Positions 1 through 6,730 are shown, counted from the first letter of the stretch. The stretch: DNA of 15,243 nucleotides from Clostridiales bacterium UBA1206 (GCA_002310055.1 DBXS01000024.1:1-15243), one strand, 5' to 3'. Notes: a model not told the origin generated them from the letters alone. Numbers and translations: made by a program.

Positions 1-780
1 GGTAAGCCCGCTGCAATAGCTGAACGCGTTCTTTCCGATGAAGGCAACGCTTTCGGGGAGCATCGCCTTGGTGAGGGCGGCGCACTTAGTAAACGCGTCG
101 GCGCCTATTTGCGTTACGCCTTCGGGTATGACCGCCGATTCGAGGGTGCGGCAGTAATAAAACGTGCGGTCGGCGATCTCGGTAATGCTTTCCGAAAGCC
201 GGATTTCTTTTAGGTAAAAGCTGCTTGCAAAAGCGCCCGCACCTATTTCGGTGACCGAATCGGTCATGGTCACGGAAACGAGCCCTTTTTCTTCGTACGC
301 TTCCATGTCCGCCGATTCTTCGTAGAGTTCGGGATACAGATCCGGCGGTTTTGTCGCGCAGCCCGAAAAAGCGAAACTTCCTATGCTCACGACCGAATCG
401 GGAATGATGACGCTGACCATATCGGTGATCCCGTTGAACGCGATTTCCGCTATGCGCGTGACCGGCTTGCCTTCGTGTTCCGACGGCAGCACGAGCTGTT
501 CGGGCATGGTCTTTGTTTTGTTCGCGGCTATTTCATAAGTGCCGTCTTCGAGCAGCGTGAACGTGAAATATTCGTCGGGAGTCGCTTCGGGCTGTGACGC
601 GGGCTCGCCGGAGCTCTCTTCCGTTTCGGAAGGCGTCTTTGCGCTTTCTTCCGCCGAAACTTCCACAACGGCGCTTTCTTCTTCCGGCGCTTCCGCGCGG
701 TGCAAAAGGAAAAGCACCGAGCCCAGCGTGAGCGCGGGTATGAGTATGAGCGCTGCGACGAGTATCGCGGTCTTTTTCAT
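1..780 (-). CDS. BspA-like leucine-rich-repeat surface protein (3' end outside window)
   Basis: Reading from the ATG at 780 down to base 1 gives 260 codons with no stop, so the C-terminus lies beyond the left edge. The start has a strong ribosome site (GAGGAGG) about 8 bases upstream. Residues 1-27 (MKKTAILVAALILIPAL...) form an uncleaved anchor or signal peptide. Residues ~30-70 are a Glu/Ser/Pro-rich spacer. From ~115 onward come TpLRR/BspA-type repeats of about 22-23 residues, e.g. IPDSVVSIGSFAFSGC and IPEGVTQIGADAFTKC. A Glu-rich insertion (PPDLYPELYEESADMEAYEE) splits the first repeat from the rest. In this family the repeats form an extracellular solenoid for adhesion or protein binding; the ligand cannot be read from sequence. 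It begins 29 bp after the tyrS stop with no terminator between, so it is probably cotranscribed with tyrS. Confidence 0.85.
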   Translation of the reverse strand, partial: MKKTAILVAALILIPALTLGSVLFLLHRAEAPEEESAVVEVSAEESAKTPSETEESSGEPASQPEATPDEYFTFTLLEDGTYEIAANKTKTMPEQLVLPSEHEGKPVTRIAEIAFNGITDMVSVIIPDSVVSIGSFAFSGCATKPPDLYPELYEESADMEAYEEKGLVSVTMTDSVTEIGAGAFASSFYLKEIRLSESITEIADRTFYYCRTLESAVIPEGVTQIGADAFTKCAALTKAMLPESVAFIGKNAFSYCSGLT

Positions 781-809
781 AAGCGCCTCCTCAAAAAATT
801 AACAAAGTA

Positions 810-2033
810 TTACGCAAGTATGAATTTTCTGTGAGTTTTCTTGCCTTTTCTGAGCTTCACGCCGTTTTTGAGCTGTTCGGCGGTGACTTTTTTGCCGAAA
901 TCGGTCACGGCTTCGCCGTCGAGCGTTATACCGCCCTGCTCTATAAGACGGCGCGCCTCGCCGCGCGATTTGGCGATGCCCGAAAGCACCAGCAGGTCTA
1001 TGACGCCGGTCTCGCCTTCGACGAGCGTTCCCGCGGGGACTTCGGTCGTGGGCATCAGCGAATCGTCGTCGCCTCCCGAAAACAGCGCTTTGGACGTGGT
1101 CTGCGCCTTTTTCGCCTCTTCCTCGCCGTGGACGAGCGTGGTGAGCGCGTAAGCGAGGATCTCTTTCTTTTCGTTTATGCGCGAATCGGGCCACGTTTCC
1201 ATATCGGCTATCTCGTCGAGCGGGATAAACGTGAGCATTTTGATGCATTTCATGACGTCGGCGTCGTCGACGTTGCGCCAGTACTGGTAAAAATCGAACG
1301 GCGCGGTCTTTTCGGGATCGAGCCACACGGCGCCCTTTGCGGTCTTGCCCATCTTTTTGCCTTCGCTGTTCAAAAGCAGCGTTATGGTCATGGCGTAGGC
1401 GTCCTTGCCCGACTTTTTGCGGATCAGCTCGGTGCCGGCGAGCATGTTCGACCACTGGTCGTCGCCGCCGAACTGCATATTGCAGCCGTAATGCTCGTTC
1501 AGATACCAGAAATCGTACGATTGCATTATCATATAATTGAATTCAAAGAAGCTCAGGCCTCGCTCCATGCGCTGTTTGTAGCATTCGGCGCGGAGCATGT
1601 TGTTGACCGAAAAGCAGGCGCCGACTTCGCGGAGCAGGTCGATGTATTTGAGATCGAGCAGCCAGTCGGCGTTATTGACGACTATCGCCTTGTCTTCGCC
1701 GAATTCGATGAATTTGCCTATCTGTTTGAGAAAGCATTCGCAGTTGTGCTTTATGGTGTCGGCGTCCATCATGGCGCGCATATCGGTGCGGCCCGAAGGG
1801 TCGCCGATGAATCCGGTGCCGCCGCCCAGCAGGACCACGGGCTTGTTCCCCGCCATCTGAAGGCGCTTCATAAGGCAGAGCGCCATAAAATGCCCAACGT
1901 GGAGCGAATCCGCGGTCGGGTCGAACCCTATGTAAAACCGCGCGCCGCCGTTGTTGATGAGTTCGCGTATTTCGGTTTCGTCGGTGACCTGCGCGATCAG
2001 CCCGCGCGATTGCAGTTCTTCGTAAATTTTCAT
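810..2033 (-). CDS. tyrS: Tyrosyl-tRNA synthetase (TyrRS)
   Basis: This is a 407-residue class I aminoacyl-tRNA synthetase that charges tRNA-Tyr in the cytoplasm. The HIGH motif is HVGH (45-48). The KMSKS loop is KMGKT (227-231), a usual variant in bacterial TyrRS. The tyrosine pocket is present: YMIMQSYD (167-174) and GGDDQWSN (189-196). A C-terminal S4-like RNA-binding domain occupies ~340-407 (SRGEARRLIEQGGITLDG). Length is normal for the family. The ATG at 2033 is preceded by CCGGAGGAAC. Expression is probably driven by the consensus promoter at 2110-2138, through a short leader with a strong hairpin (2049-2088). The leader of about 70 nt is too short for a T-box, the usual tyrS regulator in Bacillota. 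Confidence 0.97.
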   Translation of the reverse strand: MKIYEELQSRGLIAQVTDETEIRELINNGGARFYIGFDPTADSLHVGHFMALCLMKRLQMAGNKPVVLLGGGTGFIGDPSGRTDMRAMMDADTIKHNCECFLKQIGKFIEFGEDKAIVVNNADWLLDLKYIDLLREVGACFSVNNMLRAECYKQRMERGLSFFEFNYMIMQSYDFWYLNEHYGCNMQFGGDDQWSNMLAGTELIRKKSGKDAYAMTITLLLNSEGKKMGKTAKGAVWLDPEKTAPFDFYQYWRNVDDADVMKCIKMLTFIPLDEIADMETWPDSRINEKKEILAYALTTLVHGEEEAKKAQTTSKALFSGGDDDSLMPTTEVPAGTLVEGETGVIDLLVLSGIAKSRGEARRLIEQGGITLDGEAVTDFGKKVTAEQLKNGVKLRKGKKTHRKFILA

Positions 2034-2048
2034 GTTCTGTTCCTCCGG

Positions 2049-2088
2049 AAACGCCGTCCGGCGGAAAAAGAGATCCCGCCGCGGCGTT
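2049..2088 (-). promoter_or_regulatory. Stem-loop in the tyrS 5' leader
   Basis: On the transcript strand, AACGCCG and CGGCGG pair with CCGCCG and CGGCGTT. This gives a 13-bp, almost all-GC stem with a 2-nt bulge (GA) and an 11-nt loop (GATCTCTTTTT). It fills most of the leader between the predicted start site and the Shine-Dalgarno site at about 2041-2046. No run of U follows the 3' arm, so it does not look like an intrinsic terminator. It could stabilise the mRNA or affect translation; the function is not shown by the sequence. Confidence 0.55.
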
Positions 2089-2109
2089 CAGTATATATAA
2101 ATTCAGTAT

Positions 2110-2138
2110 ATTATATCACCGCGCCGCGCGTTTGTCAA
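2110..2138 (-). promoter_or_regulatory. SigA-type promoter of tyrS
   Basis: On the minus strand, TTGACA (2133-2138) is followed by a 17-bp spacer and TATAAT (2110-2115), with a TGA just before the -10 that makes an extended -10 (TGnTATAAT). Both hexamers match the housekeeping consensus exactly. Transcription should start near 2103 and enter the tyrS leader. The -35 lies 6 bp from a parS-like palindrome. Confidence 0.85.
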
Positions 2139-2144
2139 GACGTA

Positions 2145-2160
2145 CGTTCCACGTGGAACC
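2145..2160. other. Candidate parS site (ParB/Spo0J binding), copy 1
   Basis: The 16-mer CGTTCCACGTGGAACC contains a perfect 14-bp palindrome, GTTCCACGTGGAAC. It matches the bacterial parS pattern TGTTnCACGTGnAACA at all but the outermost base on each side. It is intergenic, immediately upstream of the tyrS -35. parS sites load ParB and cluster near chromosome origins, so the two copies here suggest an origin-proximal location. Identification is by motif only. Confidence 0.75.
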
Positions 2161-2189
2161 GCGCCCGCTTTAAGGCGGGACTTCCCCCG

Positions 2190-2224
2190 CAAAAGCAAAA
2201 GCCGCGGAAAATTACCCGCGGCTT
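2190..2224 (-). terminator. Intrinsic terminator downstream of spo0A
   Basis: On the minus strand, AAGCCGCGG (2216-2224) pairs perfectly with CCGCGGCTT (2199-2207) around an 8-nt loop, and is followed by TTTTGCTTTT. It lies about 70 bp past the spo0A stop and upstream of the tyrS promoter, so it isolates the two transcription units. The plus-strand flank is also T-rich (GTTTTTATTTTG), but no plus-strand gene ends here. Confidence 0.7.
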
Positions 2225-2296
2225 ACCCGTTTTTATTTTGTTTATCAATCAATGTATAAATCCCCGGACGCCTTGCGGCGCTTAGACGTTTGCGCG

Positions 2297-3076
2297 TCAG
2301 ACTCCGACAGGGCGGTTTTTCAGGCGCAGATTATCGGCGATCATGGCGATGAATTCGCTGTTCGTCGGCTTCCCTCTCGAATTCTGCACGGTGTAACCGA
2401 AGAAGGCGTTGAGCACGTCTAAGTCTCCCCTGTCCCACGCGACTTCTATGGCGTGGCGGATGGCGCGCTCCACGCGCGACGTCGTGGTCTGGTACTGCTT
2501 GGCGATGGTCGGATACAGTACCTTCGTCACCGATTCCATCGCCGAAGGGTCGCTGACCGACATCATTATGGCGGTGCGCAGATACTGATACCCTTTTATG
2601 TGCGCCGGAACGCCCACCTGATGTATTATCTTGGTCACCTGCGTTTCGAGATCGTATTCGCCGGGCAGATTCGCCATCCCGTGCAGCCTTCCGCGCACCG
2701 CGAGTCGGATAACGCGCTCCGAAAGGAACGTGTAATCCAGCGGTTTGATCATACAGTATCCCGCGCCGGCTTCGCAGCATTCCTCAAAGAGGTTCTGGTT
2801 ATTGAACTGCGAAACCATTATAAATGAAGGAAAACTGTCCGGGAGCGCCTTTTTGCAGGTGCGGATAAGCTGTACCGCGTCGGTTTTGCCGATAAACAGC
2901 TCACAGATCACTACCTGCGGTTTGAAACGCACTATCTTGTTGAACGCTTCCGTCGTCGCGGAAGCTTCCGCTATGACTTCTATGCCGTGCTTGCGGAGCT
3001 GGGCGCCGCACGTCGTGCGGAAATCCGAAGATGAATCTACTATGATGACTTTTGCCTTTGATGCCGTGTTTTCCAT
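2297..3076 (-). CDS. spo0A: Spo0A-family response regulator with altered receiver active site
   Basis: This 259-residue protein has an N-terminal receiver (~8-128) and the diagnostic Spo0A DNA-binding domain (~145-255). The latter includes GVPAHIKGYQYLR (155-167), SRVERAIRHAIEVAW (200-214) and KPTNSEFIAMIADNLRL (236-252), close to Bacillus Spo0A. In the family, phosphorylation of one receiver Asp dimerises the protein so that it binds 0A boxes and starts sporulation. Here that position (Asp56 in B. subtilis) is Glu59 (codon GAG) in QVVICELFIG, and the second acidic-pocket Asp (B. subtilis Asp11) is Ser15 (VDSSSDF). Ser89 and Lys111 keep the other switch positions. The phosphorelay is therefore unlikely to work in the normal way; Glu may mimic the phosphorylated state. 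The ATG at 3076 has AAGGAGA about 6 bases upstream. It is monocistronic and divergent from the PLP-enzyme gene. Confidence 0.95.
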   Translation of the reverse strand: MENTASKAKVIIVDSSSDFRTTCGAQLRKHGIEVIAEASATTEAFNKIVRFKPQVVICELFIGKTDAVQLIRTCKKALPDSFPSFIMVSQFNNQNLFEECCEAGAGYCMIKPLDYTFLSERVIRLAVRGRLHGMANLPGEYDLETQVTKIIHQVGVPAHIKGYQYLRTAIMMSVSDPSAMESVTKVLYPTIAKQYQTTTSRVERAIRHAIEVAWDRGDLDVLNAFFGYTVQNSRGKPTNSEFIAMIADNLRLKNRPVGV

Positions 3077-3238
3077 ATCCTGTCTCCTTGCCGTTTTGCT
3101 TTTGTGGGATTATCGTAACACGGGAGACAACAAAAATCAATAGAATTTTACCAAAAAACGCAGAATCGTAATACACGTCTCGACACTTTGCGCGCAGAAT
3201 TATCCCTTTGCGGCATACAAACCTGCGCCGCCGCAGGG

Positions 3239-3245
3239 TTCGACA
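3239..3245 (-). promoter_or_regulatory. Possible Spo0A box (0A box)
   Basis: The minus strand reads TGTCGAA, the core consensus bound by Spo0A, 163 bp upstream of the spo0A start and 8 bp from the parS palindrome. A near match, TGTCGAG, lies at about 3179-3185 on the same strand. In endospore formers spo0A is often autoregulated through such boxes. A 7-mer occurs often by chance, so this rests mainly on location. Confidence 0.35.
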
Positions 3246-3252
3246 CCGAAAA

Positions 3253-3268
3253 TGTTCCACGTGGAACA
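3253..3268. other. Candidate parS site (ParB/Spo0J binding), copy 2
   Basis: TGTTCCACGTGGAACA is a perfect 16-bp palindrome and a full match to the parS pattern TGTTnCACGTGnAACA. It lies between the divergent spo0A and PLP-enzyme genes, 48 bp before the latter's start codon. Together with the copy at 2145 it brackets spo0A. A ParB-loading role is inferred from known parS sites; neither parA nor parB is in the window. Confidence 0.85.
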
Positions 3269-3316
3269 TTCCGCGCCGGAGCGCGCCGCATATACTGCGC
3301 ATACGGAGGCGAAACT

Positions 3317-4414
3317 ATGGAAATCGAGACCATTCTTATACATTCGTGCGAGAACAACCCGCTCGGAGCCGTCGGAACGCCGATATTCGCCACTTCGACG
3401 TTCGCGGACGCCGCGCGGCACGGATATTCTTATACGAGGACGTCCAATCCCACGCGCGAGGCGTTGGAAAAGACGGTCGCGGCGGCGGAGGGCGGCAGGT
3501 ACGGGTTCGCGTTTTCGTCGGGCCTTGCCGCCGAAGACGCGCTTTTCGCGTGCTTTGACAAGATAATCTGCGCCAACGATACTTACGGCGGTACCAAGAG
3601 GCTGCTGAAAACGTGCTATTCGGCGTCTTTTTGCGACGTTTCGGACGAAAACGCGTTGTCTTCGGCGCTGACGGGGACTTACGGGGCGCTCGTTTTTGCC
3701 GAAACGCCGGCGAACCCTTTGATGCGCGTGACGGATATTGGAAAAACGGCGGCGATCGCGCACGCGCACAACGCGTATCTCGCCATAGACAACACGTTCC
3801 TCACGCCGGCGCTGCAAAGACCGCTTTCGCTCGGCGCGGACGCCGTGGTGCATTCGGCGACAAAATATCTGGGAGGACACCACGATTCGGTGGCCGGCTG
3901 TGTGGCAACGAGCGGCGAAAGCCTTGCCGAAAAACTTAAAAACATAATAAATACAAAGGGAAACGGGCTTTCGCCGTTCGAGAGTTTTCTTATTAAAAGG
4001 GGAATGGAAACGCTTGCGCTGCGTATGAAAAAGCACTGCGAAAACGCGGAGGAAGTGTTCAGATACCTGAAAACGCGGCGCGACATAAAGAAAATATATT
4101 ACGCCGGCGACCCGGAAAACGAAGGATACGCCGTGAATTCTTCGCAGTCGTCGGGCGCCGGCGGCGTGATATCGTTCGAGATAGACGAAGAGAAGGTGCC
4201 CGAGTTTATAAGATCGTTAAAACTTATAAAGTTCGCAGAAAGTCTGGGCGGCAACGCGTCGCTGATAACGCACCCGTTTACGCAGACGCACGCGTCGCTG
4301 AGCGGAGACGAAAAGGCGGCGTGCGGCATTACGAAAGGGTTGCTGCGGCTTTCGTGCGGCACGGAATCAGCAGTTGACATAATTAATGATTTAGAACGTT
4401 CGGCGAATTGCTGA
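3317..4414 (+). CDS. Cys/Met metabolism PLP-dependent enzyme (cystathionine gamma-synthase / beta-lyase family)
   Basis: This 366-residue fold-type I PLP enzyme belongs to the trans-sulfuration family, which handles cystathionine, homocysteine or methionine through gamma- or beta-elimination or replacement. Family marks are YTRTSNPTR (39-47), SSGLAAEDAL (~69-78), ETPANPL, DNTFLTPALQRPL, and HSATKYLGGH with the PLP-binding lysine at 183. The C-terminal LRLSCGTES matches the family's RLSvGiE substrate-carboxylate motif. The protein is slightly shorter than the usual 380-400 residues. I chose the ATG at 3317 because CGGAGG lies 8 bases upstream; the frame stays open to 3188, but that would run through the parS palindrome and has no ribosome site. 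Whether it is MetB, MetC or methionine gamma-lyase cannot be told from these motifs. Its 3' end overlaps the convergent gene by 32 bp. Confidence 0.9.
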   Translation: MEIETILIHSCENNPLGAVGTPIFATSTFADAARHGYSYTRTSNPTREALEKTVAAAEGGRYGFAFSSGLAAEDALFACFDKIICANDTYGGTKRLLKTCYSASFCDVSDENALSSALTGTYGALVFAETPANPLMRVTDIGKTAAIAHAHNAYLAIDNTFLTPALQRPLSLGADAVVHSATKYLGGHHDSVAGCVATSGESLAEKLKNIINTKGNGLSPFESFLIKRGMETLALRMKKHCENAEEVFRYLKTRRDIKKIYYAGDPENEGYAVNSSQSSGAGGVISFEIDEEKVPEFIRSLKLIKFAESLGGNASLITHPFTQTHASLSGDEKAACGITKGLLRLSCGTESAVDIINDLERSANC

Positions 4415-6494
4415 TACGCCTGCGCGCGAAGTCGCATAGCTCCTCCGCAAACTCGCCCGAGGCGGCCTCGGCTACTATGCGGAAACCGCGCGGCGAATCG
4501 GGGATAAAACGCACCGTGCCGCGTTTGTCTTTATATATGGGTTCGTCGCGGCCGAACTCGCGGCACAGCTCGCCCGTGAACGCCGCTTTGCGCCGCGCGG
4601 GGAAGTCGAGCGTTTCGGACCGCACGGCAAAGACGGGGAAATCGCTTGCGATATCTGCAGGATCGCGATGCTGCGACGCACAGAGCGACAGCAGCGAAGC
4701 GCCCGCCGCGGCGGAACTTATAACGGAAACGGGCAGGTTCTTTCCGCCCGGCACGACTTTCTTCCCGTGCGCCGAAATAAAGTCCGCCGCGGACTGCGGA
4801 GCGTCCTCCGGGAGCATAACGGTATACTCCGGAGAATGCGCGAGGACGTATGACAGGATCTGCCATCTGAAAAACGTTCCGCCGTCGCGCAGGGTTAACA
4901 TAATATCTATACCGTCGGGCGTGAAAGAAAGCGCCGCCGGCGCGCTCTGAGCGACTTTTGCGCCGCGTGAAACGCACACGGTCCGAAGCAGGGAAGACGT
5001 CAGGTTGAACGACGGCAGGCTGATTTTTACGCCGGTCAGATCGCCGCACAGGGTCGACAGCAGCGCCGAAAAACGGCACACCGGCGAAAGCCTGCCGTAC
5101 GGCGTCTCCCCGCCGCCGGGGGAAGAAGCGTTCACCGTACCGCCGCGGTAGGCGCGCTCGATCTTTGATTTTGTTGCGCCCGCAACAAGCGCGCCGCCCC
5201 TGCCGCGCAGGACGAGCCGTACGTCCGTGCCCGAACACTCGAAAAACGCGCTTATATCCAGCGAATACTCGCCGCCGCAGAACGCCGCGAGCCCTTCGCA
5301 CCCCGGACCGAGATACGCGACCGACGCTCCCCCGTACCGCGCGCCGCACCCGAACGCGCGCGCCAGAAGCTCGCTTTGCGCGTTTTCCTCCCACATAACG
5401 CCTATACGCTTTGCGGCGCACGAACAGGCCGTCCCCGCGTCGAGAGCCGTTGACGGCGAAAACGAGCCGTCGTACGCGCCGCCAGCGCCGTCGTCCGTAT
5501 CGAAGAGTTTTCCTTTAGCCACGCCGCTTTTCACGTCCTTTTTTATATATGAATCAACTTCCGTTACGCTTCCCGCGCCGAGCCTGACGCCGCGTTCCAG
5601 CACCGTCCCGTCGCCGATATCGCAGCCGCCGCCGACGACGCACCCGGGCGGGATGAGACAGCCTTCGCCTATGCGGCAGTTTTCACAGATCACGGCGCCG
5701 TCGATCACCGTCCGTGCGCCTATACTAACGTTTTCCATTATCACGCTGCGCGTTATCTTTGCGCTTTTCGCGATACGTGCGCCCGGCGAAACGTCGTTCC
5801 TGCCGCCGGTGACGTGCATACAGCACGCCAGATACGCCTCCGCGTCGCCGATATCGCACCAGAAACCCTCCGCCTTGTACGCGTGTACCGGCACGCCGCA
5901 GTCGAACATCGCGGGGAAGAGGTCCGACGCGAAATCGTACTGCACGCCGGGCGGGATGAGCGCCAGCGCGCGCGGCGAAAGCAGATAAATGCCGGTGTTC
6001 ACTTCGCTGCCGCACACGTGCGACCACGAGGGCTTTTCGATAAACCGCGTTATCACGCCGTCTTTTACGACGGCGCAGCCGTAGGACGTGGGCTTGTCGC
6101 ATTCGGTGAGCGTTACGGTGCAGTCGGAAGAACGGCTGAAATGCGCTTCCACGGCGGATTTAAGATCAAAATCGAACCAGCCGTCGCCGCTCAGCACCAG
6201 CACGTGGCGGTCGCCGCTCGCGCATTCGCGGCAGGCGCCCGCGGTCCCGAGCGGTTTTTCGTCGGAAACGCACGAAACGCCGAGAAACGCGCACTCTTTT
6301 TCCAATTCATCCGCCATATAGCACGCCGAAACGGTGATTTTTTCAGCCCCCGCGGCTTTCGCGGCGCGCACGCAGCGCTCCAGACAGCTCATCCCCGCGA
6401 CTTTGCACAGCGGTTTGGGGCGCGTCTGCGTCACGGGGCGCAGCCGTTCGCCTTTTCCTCCCGCAAGAATCACGCATTCGAATCCGTTTTCCAC
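4383..6494 (-). CDS. Sugar-1-phosphate nucleotidylyltransferase fused to a degenerate phosphohexomutase-like domain
   Basis: This is a 703-residue fusion. Residues 1-230 are a nucleotidylyltransferase of the GDP-mannose / glucose-1-P type: LAGGKGERLRP (10-20), PKP (26-28), EKPLGTAGA (79-87), SGDG (102-105), IEKPS (152-156), EVNTGIYLL (164-172) and WCDIGDAEAYL (212-222), all intact. Residues ~235-325 are left-handed beta-helix hexapeptide repeats. Residues ~360-695 resemble an alpha-D-phosphohexomutase, but the phosphoserine loop (normally TASHNP) aligns with SAFFECSGTD (415-424), the metal loop (DGDxDR) with FTPDGID (524-530), and the phosphate-binding RPSGTEP near the C-terminus with FIPDSPRG. 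The first half should therefore make an NDP-sugar for envelope glycans, while the second is probably non-catalytic. The start is GTG at 6494, with AAAGGAG about 10 bases upstream. The nucleotide and sugar cannot be assigned with certainty. Confidence 0.88.
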   Translation of the reverse strand: MENGFECVILAGGKGERLRPVTQTRPKPLCKVAGMSCLERCVRAAKAAGAEKITVSACYMADELEKECAFLGVSCVSDEKPLGTAGACRECASGDRHVLVLSGDGWFDFDLKSAVEAHFSRSSDCTVTLTECDKPTSYGCAVVKDGVITRFIEKPSWSHVCGSEVNTGIYLLSPRALALIPPGVQYDFASDLFPAMFDCGVPVHAYKAEGFWCDIGDAEAYLACCMHVTGGRNDVSPGARIAKSAKITRSVIMENVSIGARTVIDGAVICENCRIGEGCLIPPGCVVGGGCDIGDGTVLERGVRLGAGSVTEVDSYIKKDVKSGVAKGKLFDTDDGAGGAYDGSFSPSTALDAGTACSCAAKRIGVMWEENAQSELLARAFGCGARYGGASVAYLGPGCEGLAAFCGGEYSLDISAFFECSGTDVRLVLRGRGGALVAGATKSKIERAYRGGTVNASSPGGGETPYGRLSPVCRFSALLSTLCGDLTGVKISLPSFNLTSSLLRTVCVSRGAKVAQSAPAALSFTPDGIDIMLTLRDGGTFFRWQILSYVLAHSPEYTVMLPEDAPQSAADFISAHGKKVVPGGKNLPVSVISSAAAGASLLSLCASQHRDPADIASDFPVFAVRSETLDFPARRKAAFTGELCREFGRDEPIYKDKRGTVRFIPDSPRGFRIVAEAASGEFAEELCDFARRRISNSPNVLNH

Positions 6495-6526
6495 GCCGCA
6501 CCGCTCCTTTTTTTATTTATTCTGTC

Positions 6527-6550
6527 CGCGCGAACGCGCGATATTCGCGC
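6527..6550. repeat. GC-rich inverted repeat upstream of the nucleotidylyltransferase gene
   Basis: GCGCGAA (6528-6534) and TTCGCGC (6544-6550) form an inverted repeat with a 9-nt loop. The 13-mer CGCGCGAACGCGC at 6527-6539 recurs exactly at 6692-6704 in the ribF leader. It lies just upstream of the Shine-Dalgarno region of the minus-strand gene, so it is probably in that gene's leader or promoter. The role is unknown. Confidence 0.45.
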
Positions 6551-6630
6551 TTTGGACGCGCAAATGCGTACAGGGCGTTATGAATTTGTAAATTTGCCGC
6601 CGCGGAACGTGTGAACGGGCGTTTTTGTGC

Positions 6631-6658
6631 TTGACAAAACGGCGTAATTAGTTATAAT
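6631..6658 (+). promoter_or_regulatory. SigA-type promoter of ribF
   Basis: TTGACA (6631-6636), a 16-bp spacer and TATAAT (6653-6658) give two exact consensus hexamers. Transcription should start near 6665, leaving a leader of about 65 nt before ribF that contains a perfect 22-bp palindrome. The leader is too short for an FMN riboswitch and shows no RFN-like conserved pieces. Confidence 0.8.
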
Positions 6659-6682
6659 TAAATAGAGAAAATATCCGGCGCC

Positions 6683-6704
6683 GCGCGTTCGCGCGCGAAC
6701 GCGC
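6683..6704. repeat. Perfect 22-bp palindrome in the ribF leader
   Basis: GCGCGTTCGCG is followed directly by its reverse complement CGCGAACGCGC. In RNA it would form a tight hairpin about 20-25 nt after the predicted start site; in DNA it could be an operator. Half of it (13 bp) is repeated at 6527-6539 across the divergent intergenic region. No U-tract follows, so it is not a terminator. Confidence 0.5.
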
Positions 6705-6730
6705 CGTATGATACGGTACGGAGCCACGGT

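Noticed and set aside
2034..2110. T-box riboswitch before tyrS
   Set aside because: The leader is only about 70 nt and has no T-box (TGGNACCGCG) or specifier stem.
831..2285. Long open frame (484 codons) on the plus strand opposite tyrS
   Set aside because: It mirrors the tyrS coding region in a GC-rich genome, has no ribosome site and shows no recognisable domain.
3188..3316. N-terminal extension of the PLP enzyme to an upstream ATG
   Set aside because: The extension runs through the parS palindrome, lacks a ribosome site and is not part of the family's N-terminus; the ATG at 3317 has CGGAGG.
6201..6206. CACGTG at 6201 (and at 6015) as further parS sites
   Set aside because: Both are inside a coding region and lack the GTTn/nAAC arms.
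6659..6730. FMN riboswitch before ribF
   Set aside because: The leader is about 65 nt, dominated by a simple palindrome, without the multi-helix RFN element.
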